Of a stretch of DNA of 64,000 nucleotides, positions 45,177-54,482 are shown one piece after another (the stretch's first letter is position 1; every line of letters starts with the position of its first letter). A model generated the notes under the pieces. The model made no database searches. It was given only the letters and a program-made list of their open reading frames with translations, and had not been told where the DNA came from. The position numbers and the translations under genes were made by a program. The stretch is from Kribbella sp. NBC_00382 (lineage in GTDB: Bacteria > Actinomycetota > Actinomycetes > Propionibacteriales > Kribbellaceae), in NCBI RefSeq assembly GCF_036067295.1, contig NZ_CP107954.1, forward strand, positions 930,001 to 994,000. Reading direction: 5' to 3'.

Positions 45177-45494
45177 GTGTCAGATCCTCAAGAAGCGCCG
45201 GCTTCGAAGAAGCGGAACGACCCGACCAGTCAGCTGGCCCGTGGCGAGATCGTGCACGCCGAGGTCAAGCCGCTGGATCTGTCCGGCGTCCCGACGGTGA
45301 TCGTCGGGATCTGCCTCTGGGCGGTCGCCTTCGTGGTGGTGCTGATCTTCCGCTCGGACCTGAAGAAGGACGGCGACGAGTGGTGGTTGTGGGTCACCGT
45401 CGCGGGCTTCGGCCTGGGCTGGATCGGCCTGCTCTACTGCCGCCGCCGCTGGGCCGCCATCCAGGCCGGCCACCGCCCCGCCACCGAGGACTAG
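45177..45494 (+). CDS. DUF2530 membrane protein
   Basis: The 105-residue protein has a charged N-terminal 45 residues and two membrane helices (about 40-62 and 73-92) separated by a short charged loop (RSDLKKDGDEWW). This matches the actinobacterial DUF2530 family, of unknown function. The GTG start follows AAGGTGGTG. It is followed, on the opposite strand with a 4-bp overlap, by DUF3027; the two families are frequent neighbours. Confidence 0.85.
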   Translation: MSDPQEAPASKKRNDPTSQLARGEIVHAEVKPLDLSGVPTVIVGICLWAVAFVVVLIFRSDLKKDGDEWWLWVTVAGFGLGWIGLLYCRRRWAAIQAGHRPATED

Positions 45495-46486
45495 TAGTTC
45501 GCGCTGGCTTCCGCTTCGATTTCCTCGGCGGTCGGCATCCGGTACTCGTCATCCGACGGGGGCTCGGCGGCTGCCTCGACCTCGACCTGGACGGCGTCGG
45601 CCGCTTGGACCTCGGCCTGCTCGGCCTCGGCTACCTGCACCTCGGCATCTTGTACCTCGGCTTCGGCTTCCTGTACTTCGGCCTGCGCGACCTCGGTCAC
45701 CTGGACCTCGGTCTCGACGGCGTCCATCGACAGGTCGTCGTACCCGGTGGTGTCGAAGGCGTGCTCGGTCGACGGGTGGTCGGGCGCCTCGATCACGGCG
45801 TCCGAGTGGGCGCCGCAGCCGTAGTCGTAGGCGACGATCCGGCCGTCGCCCGGCGCCATCTCGTTGGTGCACGCGCCGAACGCCTGACCGAGGCTGTCGT
45901 GCAGCCGGATCCAGTAGCCGCAGGCGAAGCACTTGTACGGAACGGCCTGCGCGATCGCCGACGTCGGGCCGAAGTCACCGGCGTACCAGCGCTCGGCAGC
46001 GTCTTCGCGGCCCTCCGGCGACAGCACCCGCTCGCGATCGAGGCCGAGCTCCTCGACGACAGCCAGTACTTCGTCCGGCGCTCCCGTGTCAGTGAAGCCG
46101 GGCTCGAGTCGTGGGTCCTCGGGCAGGGTCGGGAACAGGTCGCCGGGACGGAGGTCGCCCGGCTGGACGCGCTCCGACCACGGCACCCAGTCGGGGCCGA
46201 CGATGGCTTCCTCGCCCGGCAGCATCACGACCTCGTTGATCGTGACGTTCTTCGCGCGGGAGGCGCGGGTCAGCGTGACCGCCCAGCGCCAGCCGCGATA
46301 GCCGGGGTGGGTGGACCCGAAGTAGTGCGTGACGAGCCGCTCGCCCTCGACGAGATAACCGAGGTAATCGCCCACCTGGGCGGCGCCCGCCTCGACGATC
46401 GCCGCCTCGCGGGCAGGTTCGACGGCCGCGACGCTGATGGCGTCAGGCTTGGCGCGGACCGGTTCCGGAGTCTTGACGGGAGTCAC
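45491..46486 (-). CDS. DUF3027 protein with acidic repetitive tail
   Basis: The 331-residue protein matches DUF3027 over residues 1-240: VGDYLGYLVEGERLVTHYF, GYRGWRWAVTLTRASRAKNV, MLPGEEAIVGPDWVPWSERV, and a CFACGYWI/FGACTNEM cysteine set that may bind metal. From about 250 the tail is a quasi-repeat of Val-Gln-Glu-Ala units (VQVTEVAQAEVQEAEAEVQD and so on), strongly acidic and probably helical or disordered. It may be involved in cell-wall or RNA processes, but no function is established. It converges with DUF2530. Confidence 0.85.
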   Translation of the reverse strand: MTPVKTPEPVRAKPDAISVAAVEPAREAAIVEAGAAQVGDYLGYLVEGERLVTHYFGSTHPGYRGWRWAVTLTRASRAKNVTINEVVMLPGEEAIVGPDWVPWSERVQPGDLRPGDLFPTLPEDPRLEPGFTDTGAPDEVLAVVEELGLDRERVLSPEGREDAAERWYAGDFGPTSAIAQAVPYKCFACGYWIRLHDSLGQAFGACTNEMAPGDGRIVAYDYGCGAHSDAVIEAPDHPSTEHAFDTTGYDDLSMDAVETEVQVTEVAQAEVQEAEAEVQDAEVQVAEAEQAEVQAADAVQVEVEAAAEPPSDDEYRMPTAEEIEAEASANY

Positions 46487-46571
46487 AATCGGTCATTCTC
46501 GCACGCCCGCCGCCACGATCCGAACCGCGTGGAGACTCCGGTCTGTCCCCCTCACAAGGCAGGATGGTGAC

Positions 46572-48719
46572 ATGGAACGCCCGGACCCCCAGAACCGCCC
46601 GCGCCAAGGCGCCGAAGGCGGTCCGCGGCCAGGCCCGGAGCGTAGTACCGGGGAGCGGCTTGGGAGCGCTAGTAAGAAGGTGGGCGCTGCTGGGAAGAAA
46701 GTCGGGCACGCGTCGAAGGTCGGGGCGGCTGGGTTTGCCACGGCGTCGAAGAAGACTGCGGGCGTCACCGGGCGGGTTGGTAAGGCGACCGGGCGGCGGA
46801 TTCGTGGGCTGACCGGGGCTCAGGGTGCTCGGGAGTCGGGGCTTTCGCGGTTGATCGAGCTCGGGTTCGTGAACTCGGCGGGTGACACGGCCTTTGCGGT
46901 GTCGCTGGCGGGAACGGTGTTCTTCGCCGTACCGAGTTCGCAGGCGCGGGACCGGGTGGCGTTGTTCCTGTTGCTGACGATGGCGCCGTTCGCGTTGATG
47001 GCGCCGCTGATCGGGCCGGTGCTCGACCGGTTCCGGCACGGGCGGCGATGGGCGATCGGGGCGACGCTCGGGTTGCGCGGGTTTCTGGTGTGGAGTCTGG
47101 CGGCATCGATCCACAACAGCTCGACGTGGTTGTATCCGGCGGCGCTCGGGTGTCTGGTCGCGTCGAAGGCTTATGGCGTGACGCGTGCGTCCGCAGTACC
47201 GAGGCTGTTGCCCAAGGAAGTCACGCTCGTCACCGCCAACTCGCGGATCTCGCTCGCGGGTGTGGCGGGCGCGACGATCGGCGCCGGTATCGCGGGGGCC
47301 TTTGCCGCGATCGGGCCGGAGTGGTCGCTGCGGTGGGCGGCGCTCGTCTACACCGTCGGGCTGGTTCTTGCGATCCGGTTGCCGGGGCGCGTGGACTCAC
47401 CGGCCGGCGAAGAGATGACCGGTACTGCGGGACGCGACGCCCGGCGGAAGGCGATCACTGCCGCGGTGGCGCGAGGCATTCGATGCAACCTCGGGCTGCG
47501 GTTCGTGTCGGGCTTCCTGACCATGTATCTCGCGTTCCTGCTGCGCGACAAACCGATCAGCGGGATCGACGGCGTGGTCGCGGCCGGCGCCGTGATCGCC
47601 GCAGCCGGCATCGGCAACAGCCTCGGGACCCTGTCGGGATCGTTGCTCAAGGCCCGTAAACCCGAGGCGGTTGTGCTCGTCGTACTGCTCGCCGACACCG
47701 TCGTCGCCATCGCGGTCGCCGTCTTGTACGGCTTCCCGCTGCTGATCGTGCTCGGCCTGGTCGCCGGCCTGTGCAGCTCCCTCGGCAAGCTGTCGCTCGA
47801 CGCGATGATCCAGCGCGACGTCCCCGAGACGGTCCGCACCTCGGTCTTCGCCCGCTCGGAAACGGTCCTCCAACTCGCCTGGGTAATCGGCGGCGGCTGC
47901 GGCATCCTGCTCCCCCTCATCCCCCGCCTAGGCTTCGGCTTCCTAGCCGCCGTCCTGGTCCTGGCTGTCTTCCTGGTAATCCGCCAAAAGCCAGCCCCCC
48001 ACCCCCCATCCCGCCCCCGCTCCCCAGGCACCGACGGCCCCGGCCCCCGCACCACAGTCGTCCCCGGCGAGCACCGAGAAACCCGCCCAGTCCCAGACCA
48101 CGAGCCCCGCCCGGTACCAGACCAGACCCGCCCGGTACCTGACCACGGGACCCAACCGGTACATGACCACGGGGCCCGCTCCGCACCCGAGCACGAGCCG
48201 GACGCCGGGCGACCGACCCGCGAGCCGAGCACCGCCCGCACAATCCTCACCAGCGACCCCCTCCCCAGCGAGCCCGAGTCAATAGCCGAACGCCGAGCCG
48301 CCCGAGCCCGCGCCGCCGCGAGCCCCCGCATCACCGAGCCGACGGTTGAACTCCGCGTAGACCCAACCGTCACCCAGTCCCCAAACACCCCGCGTGACAC
48401 CACCCCACGCCCAACCACCCAGCCGACCACCCGGCCCAGCACCCCGCACCCCACCACCTCCCCCTCCGCCGTCCCACCGGAACCTCGCACCGACCGCTCC
48501 CCCGAGCCTCCACCCCGCCCAGCCGTCGCTCCAACCGGCCGCTGGTGGAGCGGCCAACCAGACGAAGACGACGACGCAACAACAGTCGACGAGGCCCCCT
48601 GGGCAGCCGAAAAAACCCAAGAAAACAACCCCACCCAGCCCCACCCACCTTCCGCCGCCTCCCCCACCCCAGACACACCCCGCCGAAACCCCTTCCGCCG
48701 ACGCCGCCCCCCACGCTGA
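46572..48719 (+). CDS. MFS transporter with basic N-terminal repeats and long Pro-rich tail
   Basis: The 715-residue protein has three parts. Residues 1-90 contain degenerate SKKVGAAGKKVG/ASKKTAGVTG basic repeats. Residues about 95-490 form 12 membrane spans of MFS type with AFAVSLAGTVFF and IGPVLDRFRHGRRWAIG (loop 2-3). From about 495 to the end is a Pro/Arg/Thr-rich, probably disordered tail with imperfect repeats (RPVPDHEPRPVPDQTRPVPD). The ATG at 46572 is chosen over an upstream ATG in the DUF3027 promoter. MFS genes next to DUF3027 are recurrent in actinobacteria; the substrate is unknown. Confidence 0.82.
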   Translation: MERPDPQNRPRQGAEGGPRPGPERSTGERLGSASKKVGAAGKKVGHASKVGAAGFATASKKTAGVTGRVGKATGRRIRGLTGAQGARESGLSRLIELGFVNSAGDTAFAVSLAGTVFFAVPSSQARDRVALFLLLTMAPFALMAPLIGPVLDRFRHGRRWAIGATLGLRGFLVWSLAASIHNSSTWLYPAALGCLVASKAYGVTRASAVPRLLPKEVTLVTANSRISLAGVAGATIGAGIAGAFAAIGPEWSLRWAALVYTVGLVLAIRLPGRVDSPAGEEMTGTAGRDARRKAITAAVARGIRCNLGLRFVSGFLTMYLAFLLRDKPISGIDGVVAAGAVIAAAGIGNSLGTLSGSLLKARKPEAVVLVVLLADTVVAIAVAVLYGFPLLIVLGLVAGLCSSLGKLSLDAMIQRDVPETVRTSVFARSETVLQLAWVIGGGCGILLPLIPRLGFGFLAAVLVLAVFLVIRQKPAPHPPSRPRSPGTDGPGPRTTVVPGEHRETRPVPDHEPRPVPDQTRPVPDHGTQPVHDHGARSAPEHEPDAGRPTREPSTARTILTSDPLPSEPESIAERRAARARAAASPRITEPTVELRVDPTVTQSPNTPRDTTPRPTTQPTTRPSTPHPTTSPSAVPPEPRTDRSPEPPPRPAVAPTGRWWSGQPDEDDDATTVDEAPWAAEKTQENNPTQPHPPSAASPTPDTPRRNPFRRRRPPR

Positions 48720-49969
48720 CGGCTCCGCCACTTCCCCCTCCTCGGCTCCCCCCTCCGCGGACGCCAGTCACCCCACCAACCGCCTCCTCGGCTCGTCGCA
48801 TCCGACGACCTCGCGGACGGATAACGGGGACGACCCAGCCGGTCCTGCGGTCGGTGCTGCGTTGCTCACCAGACGAGCCGACCGGTCGCCGCGAAGATGT
48901 CCGCTGCCGAGTCGCCAGCAGTTGCCGGTCCAGCGCACAGCCGCACAGCCGCACGGCGCGAGCACAGCTTGCCGCGCGCGAAGCCGGGCTTGTTGCCGCG
49001 CGCGAAGCCGGGCTTGGTCGTGCTGGTGCGGGGCGCTGGGAGCGGGCTAGGCGGGGATGCAGCCGCGAGGCATGCGGCGGGGCGCCCGCGCTAATGCCGG
49101 CTCGCGGCTTGGCAGCGGGGTGAGCCTCGTACGCCTTGCTGGTGCTGCCGCGGGACGCAACTTGCGGTGCGCGGAGCGCGGGGAGGATCTTGCCCCCGTA
49201 CCGGGCGAATATCCGCCCCGGCACCGGCTATAAGCCTCCCCAACCCAGCCGATGGCTTAGCCACCCCAACGCCTGCGAAGTGCCCGCCAGGCGCGCACGG
49301 CAGCCCCGCGCCCGTGCACTGACGCGAGTCGAGCGGGGCCGGGACAGGCGCACGAGCGGGGCAGGGGGCGAGCGCGAAAGCGGGACCTGGGGCCGGGGAC
49401 AGGTGGAGGGCGCGAGGGTCCGGGAGCGGGCACGGAGCGCGGGTGCAGGAGCCGGGCGAGCGCGGGAGCCGACAGCCGGGGCAGATGCAGGGCGCGGGGT
49501 GCAGGGCCGGCGCGATTCGCCGGTGCGGCGCGGGGAATGGGTCCGGTGCCAAGCGCGGGGCGGGAGCGGTCGCTGGGTGCTCGGGGCGCTGGTGTGATGT
49601 GTGCCGGTGGGCTGGTGCGGCTGCGCGGTGCGGTGCGGGTCCTGGGGGCGGGGCGCGGGTGTGAGGTGTGCGGGGGGCGGATGCGGCTGCGGGGTGACCG
49701 GGTGCGCGGCTTGCCGGTGCGGGGTGTCCTGGGCGCAGGGCGCGGGTGCTGATGCTGGCGTGAGGCCCGGCTGCAGGGTGAGCAGTGCACGCCTGGCTGG
49801 TGCTGGTGCGGGCCTTGACTGCGGGGCGGCGCTGGGGAGAGGGCCGGCGCGGATGTGGGCGCGAGGCGCAGGTGCGGGTGCTGGTGCTGGTCGTGGGTGA
49901 TGGCGCTGGTCGTGCGTGGCGGAGGGGCCACCCGGGGGTTTGGGTGGACCCTCCGTTGGTTGTGCTGTG
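48720..49969. other. 1.25 kb gene-free, strongly G-rich region
   Basis: No frame here has family-like sequence, a ribosome site or normal codon use. The top strand is G-rich (runs such as GGGCGCGGGTG) through 49300-49960. A 24-nt sequence is duplicated exactly in tandem around 48969-49013 (each copy has GCCGCGCGCGAAGCCGGGC). CACAGCCG is repeated just before it. The 225-residue minus-strand frame 49257-49931 is a Pro/Arg/His low-complexity reading. It may be a decayed gene or a repeat-derived spacer. Confidence 0.7.
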
Positions 49970-51565
49970 TCAGCTGGCTGCTACTGCGGTGCGTTCGAGG
50001 GGGGTGGATTCCTCGGCGAGGTCCGCCTCGGCGGTGTCGGTGGGGTTGGGGGTTGGGGTGGTGCCTCGGAGTATGAGGGTGATGGTTACTGCGGTGGCGG
50101 TTAGGAGGATGGTGCCTACCAGGGCGGTGATGTTCATGCTGTGGCTGAAGGAGTGGCGGGCTGCTGCTAGGACGGTGGTGGCTAGGTCGCTTGGGAGTTG
50201 GGAGGCGGCGGCTGTTGCGCCGGGTAGGCCTTCGTGGGCGGCGGTGGCGGCGGAAGCCGGGACGGTCGACGGTAGGTGCAGGTCGTGGCGGTAGGCGGCG
50301 GTGCCGATGCTGCCTAGGACTGCGATGCCTAGGGCGCCGCCGAATTCGCTGCAGGTCTCCATTAGGGCGGAGGCTGAGCCGGCTCGTTCGGGGGCGACCG
50401 AACCGACTACGGCTTCGGTGACTAGGGACATCACCATGACTAGGCCGCCGGCGAGTAGGCCGGCGCCGCCGAGCAGGACGATCAAGCCGCTGTCTACGTG
50501 CATCTGGGTGAGGACGGCGAAGCCAGCGGCGGCGATCAGGAAGGCTAGGCCTAGTACGTAGGCACGGTCGATCTTGCGAGCGAGGACAGCGCCGAGGGGT
50601 GCGGCGCCACCGACTACGACCGAGGGAGCCAGCGACCAGAGCGCGGCCTTGAGCGGGCCCATGCCTAGTACCAGTTGCAGGTACTGGGTCATGAAGACCG
50701 CGTTGCCCACCAGCGCCAGGGTGCCGATGGTGTTGGCGGCGAGGGCTCCGCTGAAGGCGCGGTTGCGGAACATCGCGAGCTCGATCATCGGGTGCTCAGC
50801 AGTGCGCTGCCGACGAAGGAAGACGTATCCGACCAGCAGCCCGGCGACGATGGCAGCGACCGGCAACCCAGCAACCCCATGCGCGGCCAGCTCCTTGATC
50901 CCCCAGATCACCGGCAGTACGGCGGCCAGCGACAGTACCGAGCTGAAGAGGTCGAACCGGCCCGAAACCGCCGCCTTGAACTCCGGCAGCAGCAGCGGCG
51001 CGAGGACGAGCAGCAGAAGCATCGCCGGGGTGTTGATCAGGAACACCGAGCCCCACCAGAAGTGCTCGAGCAGTACGCCGCTGAGCACCGGCCCGAGCGA
51101 GATCCCACCGAGCATCACCGCACTCCAGAACGCGATCGCCTTCCCCCGCTGAGCCGCGTCGTGGAACATGTTGCGGATCAGCGCCAAGGTCGACGGCATC
51201 AAGGTCGCCCCGCCGATCCCGAGCACCGCGCGAGCGGCGATCAACTGCTCCGGAGTCTGCGCGTACGCCGCGGCGACCGACGCGAGCCCGAACGCGATCG
51301 CGCCGAAGATCAGCAGCCGCCGCCGGCCGATCCGGTCGCCGAGCGACCCCATGGTGATCAGCAGGCCGGCCAGTACGAAGCCGTAGATGTCGAAGATCCA
51401 CAGCTGCTGGGTGGCGCTCACTCCGAGGTCGGCCGAGATGTACGGGACCGCGAAGTACAGCACCGAGACGTCCATCGAGACCAGCAGCAGCGGCAGCGCG
51501 AGCACGCCGAGAGCGATCCATTCCTTGCGTCCGGCCCGCTGACCGGTGAGCTCCGATGCGCTCAT
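49970..51565 (-). CDS. DHA2-type MFS multidrug exporter (EmrB/QacA-like)
   Basis: The 531-residue protein has 14 predicted membrane spans, with MDVSVLYFAVPYISADLGVS at the N-terminus, GSLGDRIGRRRLLIFG (motif A), ARAVLGIGGATLMPSTLALI and GPVLSGVLLEHFWWGSVFLI (motif C). It probably exports a drug or antibiotic in exchange for protons. The ATG at 51565 is preceded by GGAGGGGTG. It is divergent from a TetR gene, and an elaborate inverted repeat occupies the gap. Confidence 0.92.
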   Translation of the reverse strand: MSASELTGQRAGRKEWIALGVLALPLLLVSMDVSVLYFAVPYISADLGVSATQQLWIFDIYGFVLAGLLITMGSLGDRIGRRRLLIFGAIAFGLASVAAAYAQTPEQLIAARAVLGIGGATLMPSTLALIRNMFHDAAQRGKAIAFWSAVMLGGISLGPVLSGVLLEHFWWGSVFLINTPAMLLLLVLAPLLLPEFKAAVSGRFDLFSSVLSLAAVLPVIWGIKELAAHGVAGLPVAAIVAGLLVGYVFLRRQRTAEHPMIELAMFRNRAFSGALAANTIGTLALVGNAVFMTQYLQLVLGMGPLKAALWSLAPSVVVGGAAPLGAVLARKIDRAYVLGLAFLIAAAGFAVLTQMHVDSGLIVLLGGAGLLAGGLVMVMSLVTEAVVGSVAPERAGSASALMETCSEFGGALGIAVLGSIGTAAYRHDLHLPSTVPASAATAAHEGLPGATAAASQLPSDLATTVLAAARHSFSHSMNITALVGTILLTATAVTITLILRGTTPTPNPTDTAEADLAEESTPLERTAVAAS

Positions 51566-51587
51566 GTCACCCCTCCAGATGATCTGT

Positions 51588-51614
51588 GTATGGCACACAC
51601 TGTGTGCGCCATAC
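51588..51614. promoter_or_regulatory. TetR operator with nested palindromes
   Basis: GTATGGC (51588-51594) and GCCATAC (51608-51614) are inverted arms, and the spacer holds a second palindrome ACACA-C-TGTGT. A further half-site, CCATACACAC, follows at about 51620. All lie between the divergent MFS and TetR genes. Confidence 0.82.
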
Positions 51615-51675
51615 GCAGACCATACACACGATCTGTCTATGATGTAAACAGATGGCCGTAAGAAGGGAACGAGCG

Positions 51676-52401
51676 ATGACAGAGCTACCGAGAGTGCTGC
51701 AGCAGCTGTGGGGCATCGAGGGACCAGCCCGCCCGGGCCCGAAGCCGACGTTCCACATCAGCGACATCGGGAACGCCGCGATCAAGCTCGCCGACGCGGC
51801 CGGCATCAGCGCGGTCTCGATGAGCAAGGTGGCCGCCGAGCTCGGCTTCACCACCATGTCGCTCTACCGGTACGTCGACTCCAAGGACGAGCTGTACGTC
51901 GTGATGCTCGAGCAGGCGTTCGGACCACCGGCCCCGGTCGACCCCAAGGCGGACTGGCGGGAGCGGATCACCACCTGGGCGCTCGCCTTCCGCGACGGAC
52001 TCCGGCGGCACCCCTGGGTGCTCCAGATCCCGATCGTCGAGCCACCGCTGTCACCGCTGCAACTGGAGTGGATGGAGAACGGCCTGCGCGCCTTCGAGGA
52101 CACCGGACTGAGCCCGGGCGACAGCCTGTCGGCGATGTTGCTGGTGAACATCTACGTGCGCGGCGCGGGCGCAATCACCGTCGGCACGCCGTCAGGATCG
52201 AAGGCGGTCTCCGAGGCGAACCAGCTCTACGTGCAGCGGCTGGCAATGCTCGCGGACCCCGACCGCTTCCCGACGATCGCCAGGAATCTGCAGTCGAGGC
52301 CCGCGGAGGACTTCGATGTGGACTACGACGCCAGCGAGTTCATCTTCGGCCTGGACGCGGTGCTGGACGGCATCGAGGCGCTGATCGCCCGGCGGGCGTA
52401 G
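51676..52401 (+). CDS. TetR/AcrR regulator of the divergent MFS exporter
   Basis: The 241-residue protein has a TetR DNA-binding domain after a 35-residue extension: IKLADAAGISAVSMSKVAAE, LGFTTMSLYRYVDSKDELYV. A tetracycline-repressor-type C-terminal domain (TetR_C) contains WALAFRDGLRRHPWVLQIP. The ATG at 51676 follows AGAAGGGA at good spacing, better than the ATG at 51652, which has none. Position and operator suggest it represses the exporter until drug binds. Confidence 0.9.
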   Translation: MTELPRVLQQLWGIEGPARPGPKPTFHISDIGNAAIKLADAAGISAVSMSKVAAELGFTTMSLYRYVDSKDELYVVMLEQAFGPPAPVDPKADWRERITTWALAFRDGLRRHPWVLQIPIVEPPLSPLQLEWMENGLRAFEDTGLSPGDSLSAMLLVNIYVRGAGAITVGTPSGSKAVSEANQLYVQRLAMLADPDRFPTIARNLQSRPAEDFDVDYDASEFIFGLDAVLDGIEALIARRA

Positions 52402-52410
52402 TACAGGGAA

Positions 52411-52794
52411 TCAGAGGTCGAGGCGGTCCGCGACTCCACGCAGAACCGTGGCGGCGCCGCGGGCGGCCTTGCTGTCCGGGTGGCGGCCGCGACGGTAGCC
52501 CTCGCCGATGTTGTCGAGCATCTTGATCAGGTCCTCGATGACGAGCGCCATCTCCTCCGGCTTCGGCCGCATCGCCTTGGCCACCGACGGCGGCGGGTCG
52601 ATCAGCCGGACCTGCAGCGCCTGCTCGCCCTTACGGCCCTCGACGACTCCGAACTCGACCTTCTGGCCCGGCTTGAGGTTGGTCACACCGGCCGGCAGTG
52701 CCTCCGCACGGACATAGACGTCCCCGCCCTCCTCTTTGCTGAGGAAGCCGAACCCCTTCTCGGAGTCATACCACTTGACCTTGCCAACAGGCAC
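52411..52794 (-). CDS. Cold-shock domain protein, extended form
   Basis: The 127-residue protein has an N-terminal cold-shock domain (about 1-66) with the RNP-like motifs GKVKWYDSEKGFGFLS and VYVRAEAL. A C-terminal helical extension of about 60 residues is characteristic of the long actinobacterial CspB type (Mycobacterium Rv0871-like). It binds single-stranded RNA/DNA. It ends 9 bp beyond the convergent TetR gene. GGTTCCCGTGCC-type leader DNA precedes the ATG; no cold-shock box is recognisable. Confidence 0.9.
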   Translation of the reverse strand: MPVGKVKWYDSEKGFGFLSKEEGGDVYVRAEALPAGVTNLKPGQKVEFGVVEGRKGEQALQVRLIDPPPSVAKAMRPKPEEMALVIEDLIKMLDNIGEGYRRGRHPDSKAARGAATVLRGVADRLDL

Positions 52795-52923
52795 GGGAAC
52801 CTCTTCGGTGTTGATCGTCGGAACAGGACGGAAGCTCCAGCGTACGTGACGCTGGGTACCCGCGCCCCGGAAAAATACCTGATGCGGGAACGATTCCGCA
52901 CCCAGGCGTCTCGCAGGTGAGGG

Positions 52924-54393
52924 TCAGCGATAACGGTCCGGATTTGTCAAGCGTTCGTTCATCGATCCGGAGCGGAATCCGCGGGCGTCGACGGCCGCGG
53001 CGGCGAAGCCTTCGGCCCGTACCAACTCGACCAGCGCCGCATTGTCGACGGTGCCGAGCAGGTTCGCGTCGATCTCGATGCTGGCCGACTCCCCGAGGTC
53101 GCGGACCCGGACGTTCTGGACCCCGTACGGCGTGAGGTGGTTGCGAACCGCCATCTCGGCGCGGTCGACCCGGGCGAGCAGATTCGGCGTGATGCGGATG
53201 CCGTACGCGATCCGGCTGGACAGGCAGGCAGCGGCCGGCTTATCCGAGGTCTCGAGTCCCCAACTACGGGACGCCTCCCGGATCTGCGCCTTGGTCAGCC
53301 GGGCGTCACGCAGCGGGGTGATCGCGCCGCGCTCGAAGGCGGCCCGGATCCCCGGCCGGAACCCGGCAATGGCGTCGTCGGCGTTGGTACCGGTCGCGAT
53401 CGCCGAGATGCCGAACTCGTCGGCGATCGGCTGCAGCGTCTCGACCAGCTCGGCCTTGCAGAAGTAGCAACGGTCACCGGCGTTGGCCTGGTACCCCTCG
53501 CGGTCCATCTCGTGCGTGTGCGGCGTGACATGCCGTACGCCGATGCTGTCGGCGAAGTGAGCCGCCGGCTCCAGCTCAGCCACCGGGAGGCTCGGACTGA
53601 CGGCAGTGGCGGCTACTACGTTCGCCGGGCCGATAGCGCGTGCCGCAGCGGCCAGCAGGAAGGCGGAGTCGGCTCCACCGCTGAAGGCAACCACCAGGCT
53701 CTCGTAGCTGGACAGCCGCTCCATCAGCGCTTCCAGCCGCTGCTCGAGCACGTACTCGTCCAGCCAGGCCGGGAACTCGGTCAGGTCGTTCAGTACGATG
53801 TCTGCTCCGTAGGCACGCAGCTCATCCGCGGTGAACGGCCCAGTGGCCACAGACACCGCCACCGCTCCGGCAGCGCGAGCTCCGTCGATGTCAGCCGTGT
53901 GGTCGCCGACGTAGATGGTCGCTGCGTGCTCCCGCAGCGCAGTGCCCTTCTCGGCGCCGTGCAGGTCACCGACCGGCTCGTCGACGTCCAGACCCAGGTG
54001 CTGCAGGTGCAGGTCAACACTGGGCTTGTACTTCGCCGACACCACGACAGTGCGACCCCTGAGCGCCCGTACTGCGGCCAGCGACTCCTCGACCCCCGGC
54101 AGCGGCAGGCTGCCGGTGATCGCGTAGTCCGGGTAGTGCTCGCGATAGCGCGCGACCATCGCGTCGACCTGGTCGACCGGGAACCAGTTGGCCATCTCCC
54201 AGGTCAGCGGCGGCCCGAGGCGGCTCACCACGAGCTCGGTGTCGATCGCGACTCCGGTCTCGGCGGCGAGCAGGTCCCAGACGGCCTTGATCCCCGGTCG
54301 CGAGTCGATCAGCGTCATGTCCAGGTCGAACCCGACGACCAACTCAGGGACGTCGGTAGTCACAGAACTGGGCTGAATCTCGGCGGTTGACAC
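52924..54393 (-). CDS. larE: HAD phosphatase fused to LarE-type sulfur transferase
   Basis: The 489-residue protein fuses two enzymes in one frame. Residues about 18-215 are a HAD-superfamily phosphatase ([10 protein letters not shown] with nucleophile Asp23 and acid Asp25, [26 protein letters not shown]), like phosphoglycolate phosphatase. Residues about 225-489 are LarE, the ATP-dependent sacrificial sulfur transferase that thiolates the nickel-pincer cofactor precursor: PP-loop [12 protein letters not shown] (Ser238), [11 protein letters not shown] (Cys309, Cys312), [15 protein letters not shown], and [11 protein letters not shown] (Cys390). Three Cys suggest the iron-sulfur subtype. No larB or larC is in the window. 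GTG start at 54393. Confidence 0.87.
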   Translation of the reverse strand: MSTAEIQPSSVTTDVPELVVGFDLDMTLIDSRPGIKAVWDLLAAETGVAIDTELVVSRLGPPLTWEMANWFPVDQVDAMVARYREHYPDYAITGSLPLPGVEESLAAVRALRGRTVVVSAKYKPSVDLHLQHLGLDVDEPVGDLHGAEKGTALREHAATIYVGDHTADIDGARAAGAVAVSVATGPFTADELRAYGADIVLNDLTEFPAWLDEYVLEQRLEALMERLSSYESLVVAFSGGADSAFLLAAAARAIGPANVVAATAVSPSLPVAELEPAAHFADSIGVRHVTPHTHEMDREGYQANAGDRCYFCKAELVETLQPIADEFGISAIATGTNADDAIAGFRPGIRAAFERGAITPLRDARLTKAQIREASRSWGLETSDKPAAACLSSRIAYGIRITPNLLARVDRAEMAVRNHLTPYGVQNVRVRDLGESASIEIDANLLGTVDNAALVELVRAEGFAAAAVDARGFRSGSMNERLTNPDRYR

Positions 54394-54449
54394 GTCCCCA
54401 ACCTTACGTGGCCCGTTCCCGCAACCGGTCTCGCATCCCGAAACGGCCG

Positions 54450-54463
54450 ATTAGTCTACTAAT
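54450..54463. promoter_or_regulatory. Short palindrome in the TauD promoter
   Basis: ATTAGT-CT-ACTAAT lies 20 bp before the dioxygenase start, in an AT-rich patch unlike its surroundings. It could be a regulator site or part of the core promoter. Confidence 0.4.
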
Positions 54464-54482
54464 TCAGTTGGAATATGGATAT

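Noticed and set aside
49257-49931. 225-residue minus-strand frame in the G-rich region
   Set aside because: Pure Pro/Arg/His/Ala low-complexity, no ribosome site, no recognisable domain; explained by repetitive G-rich DNA.
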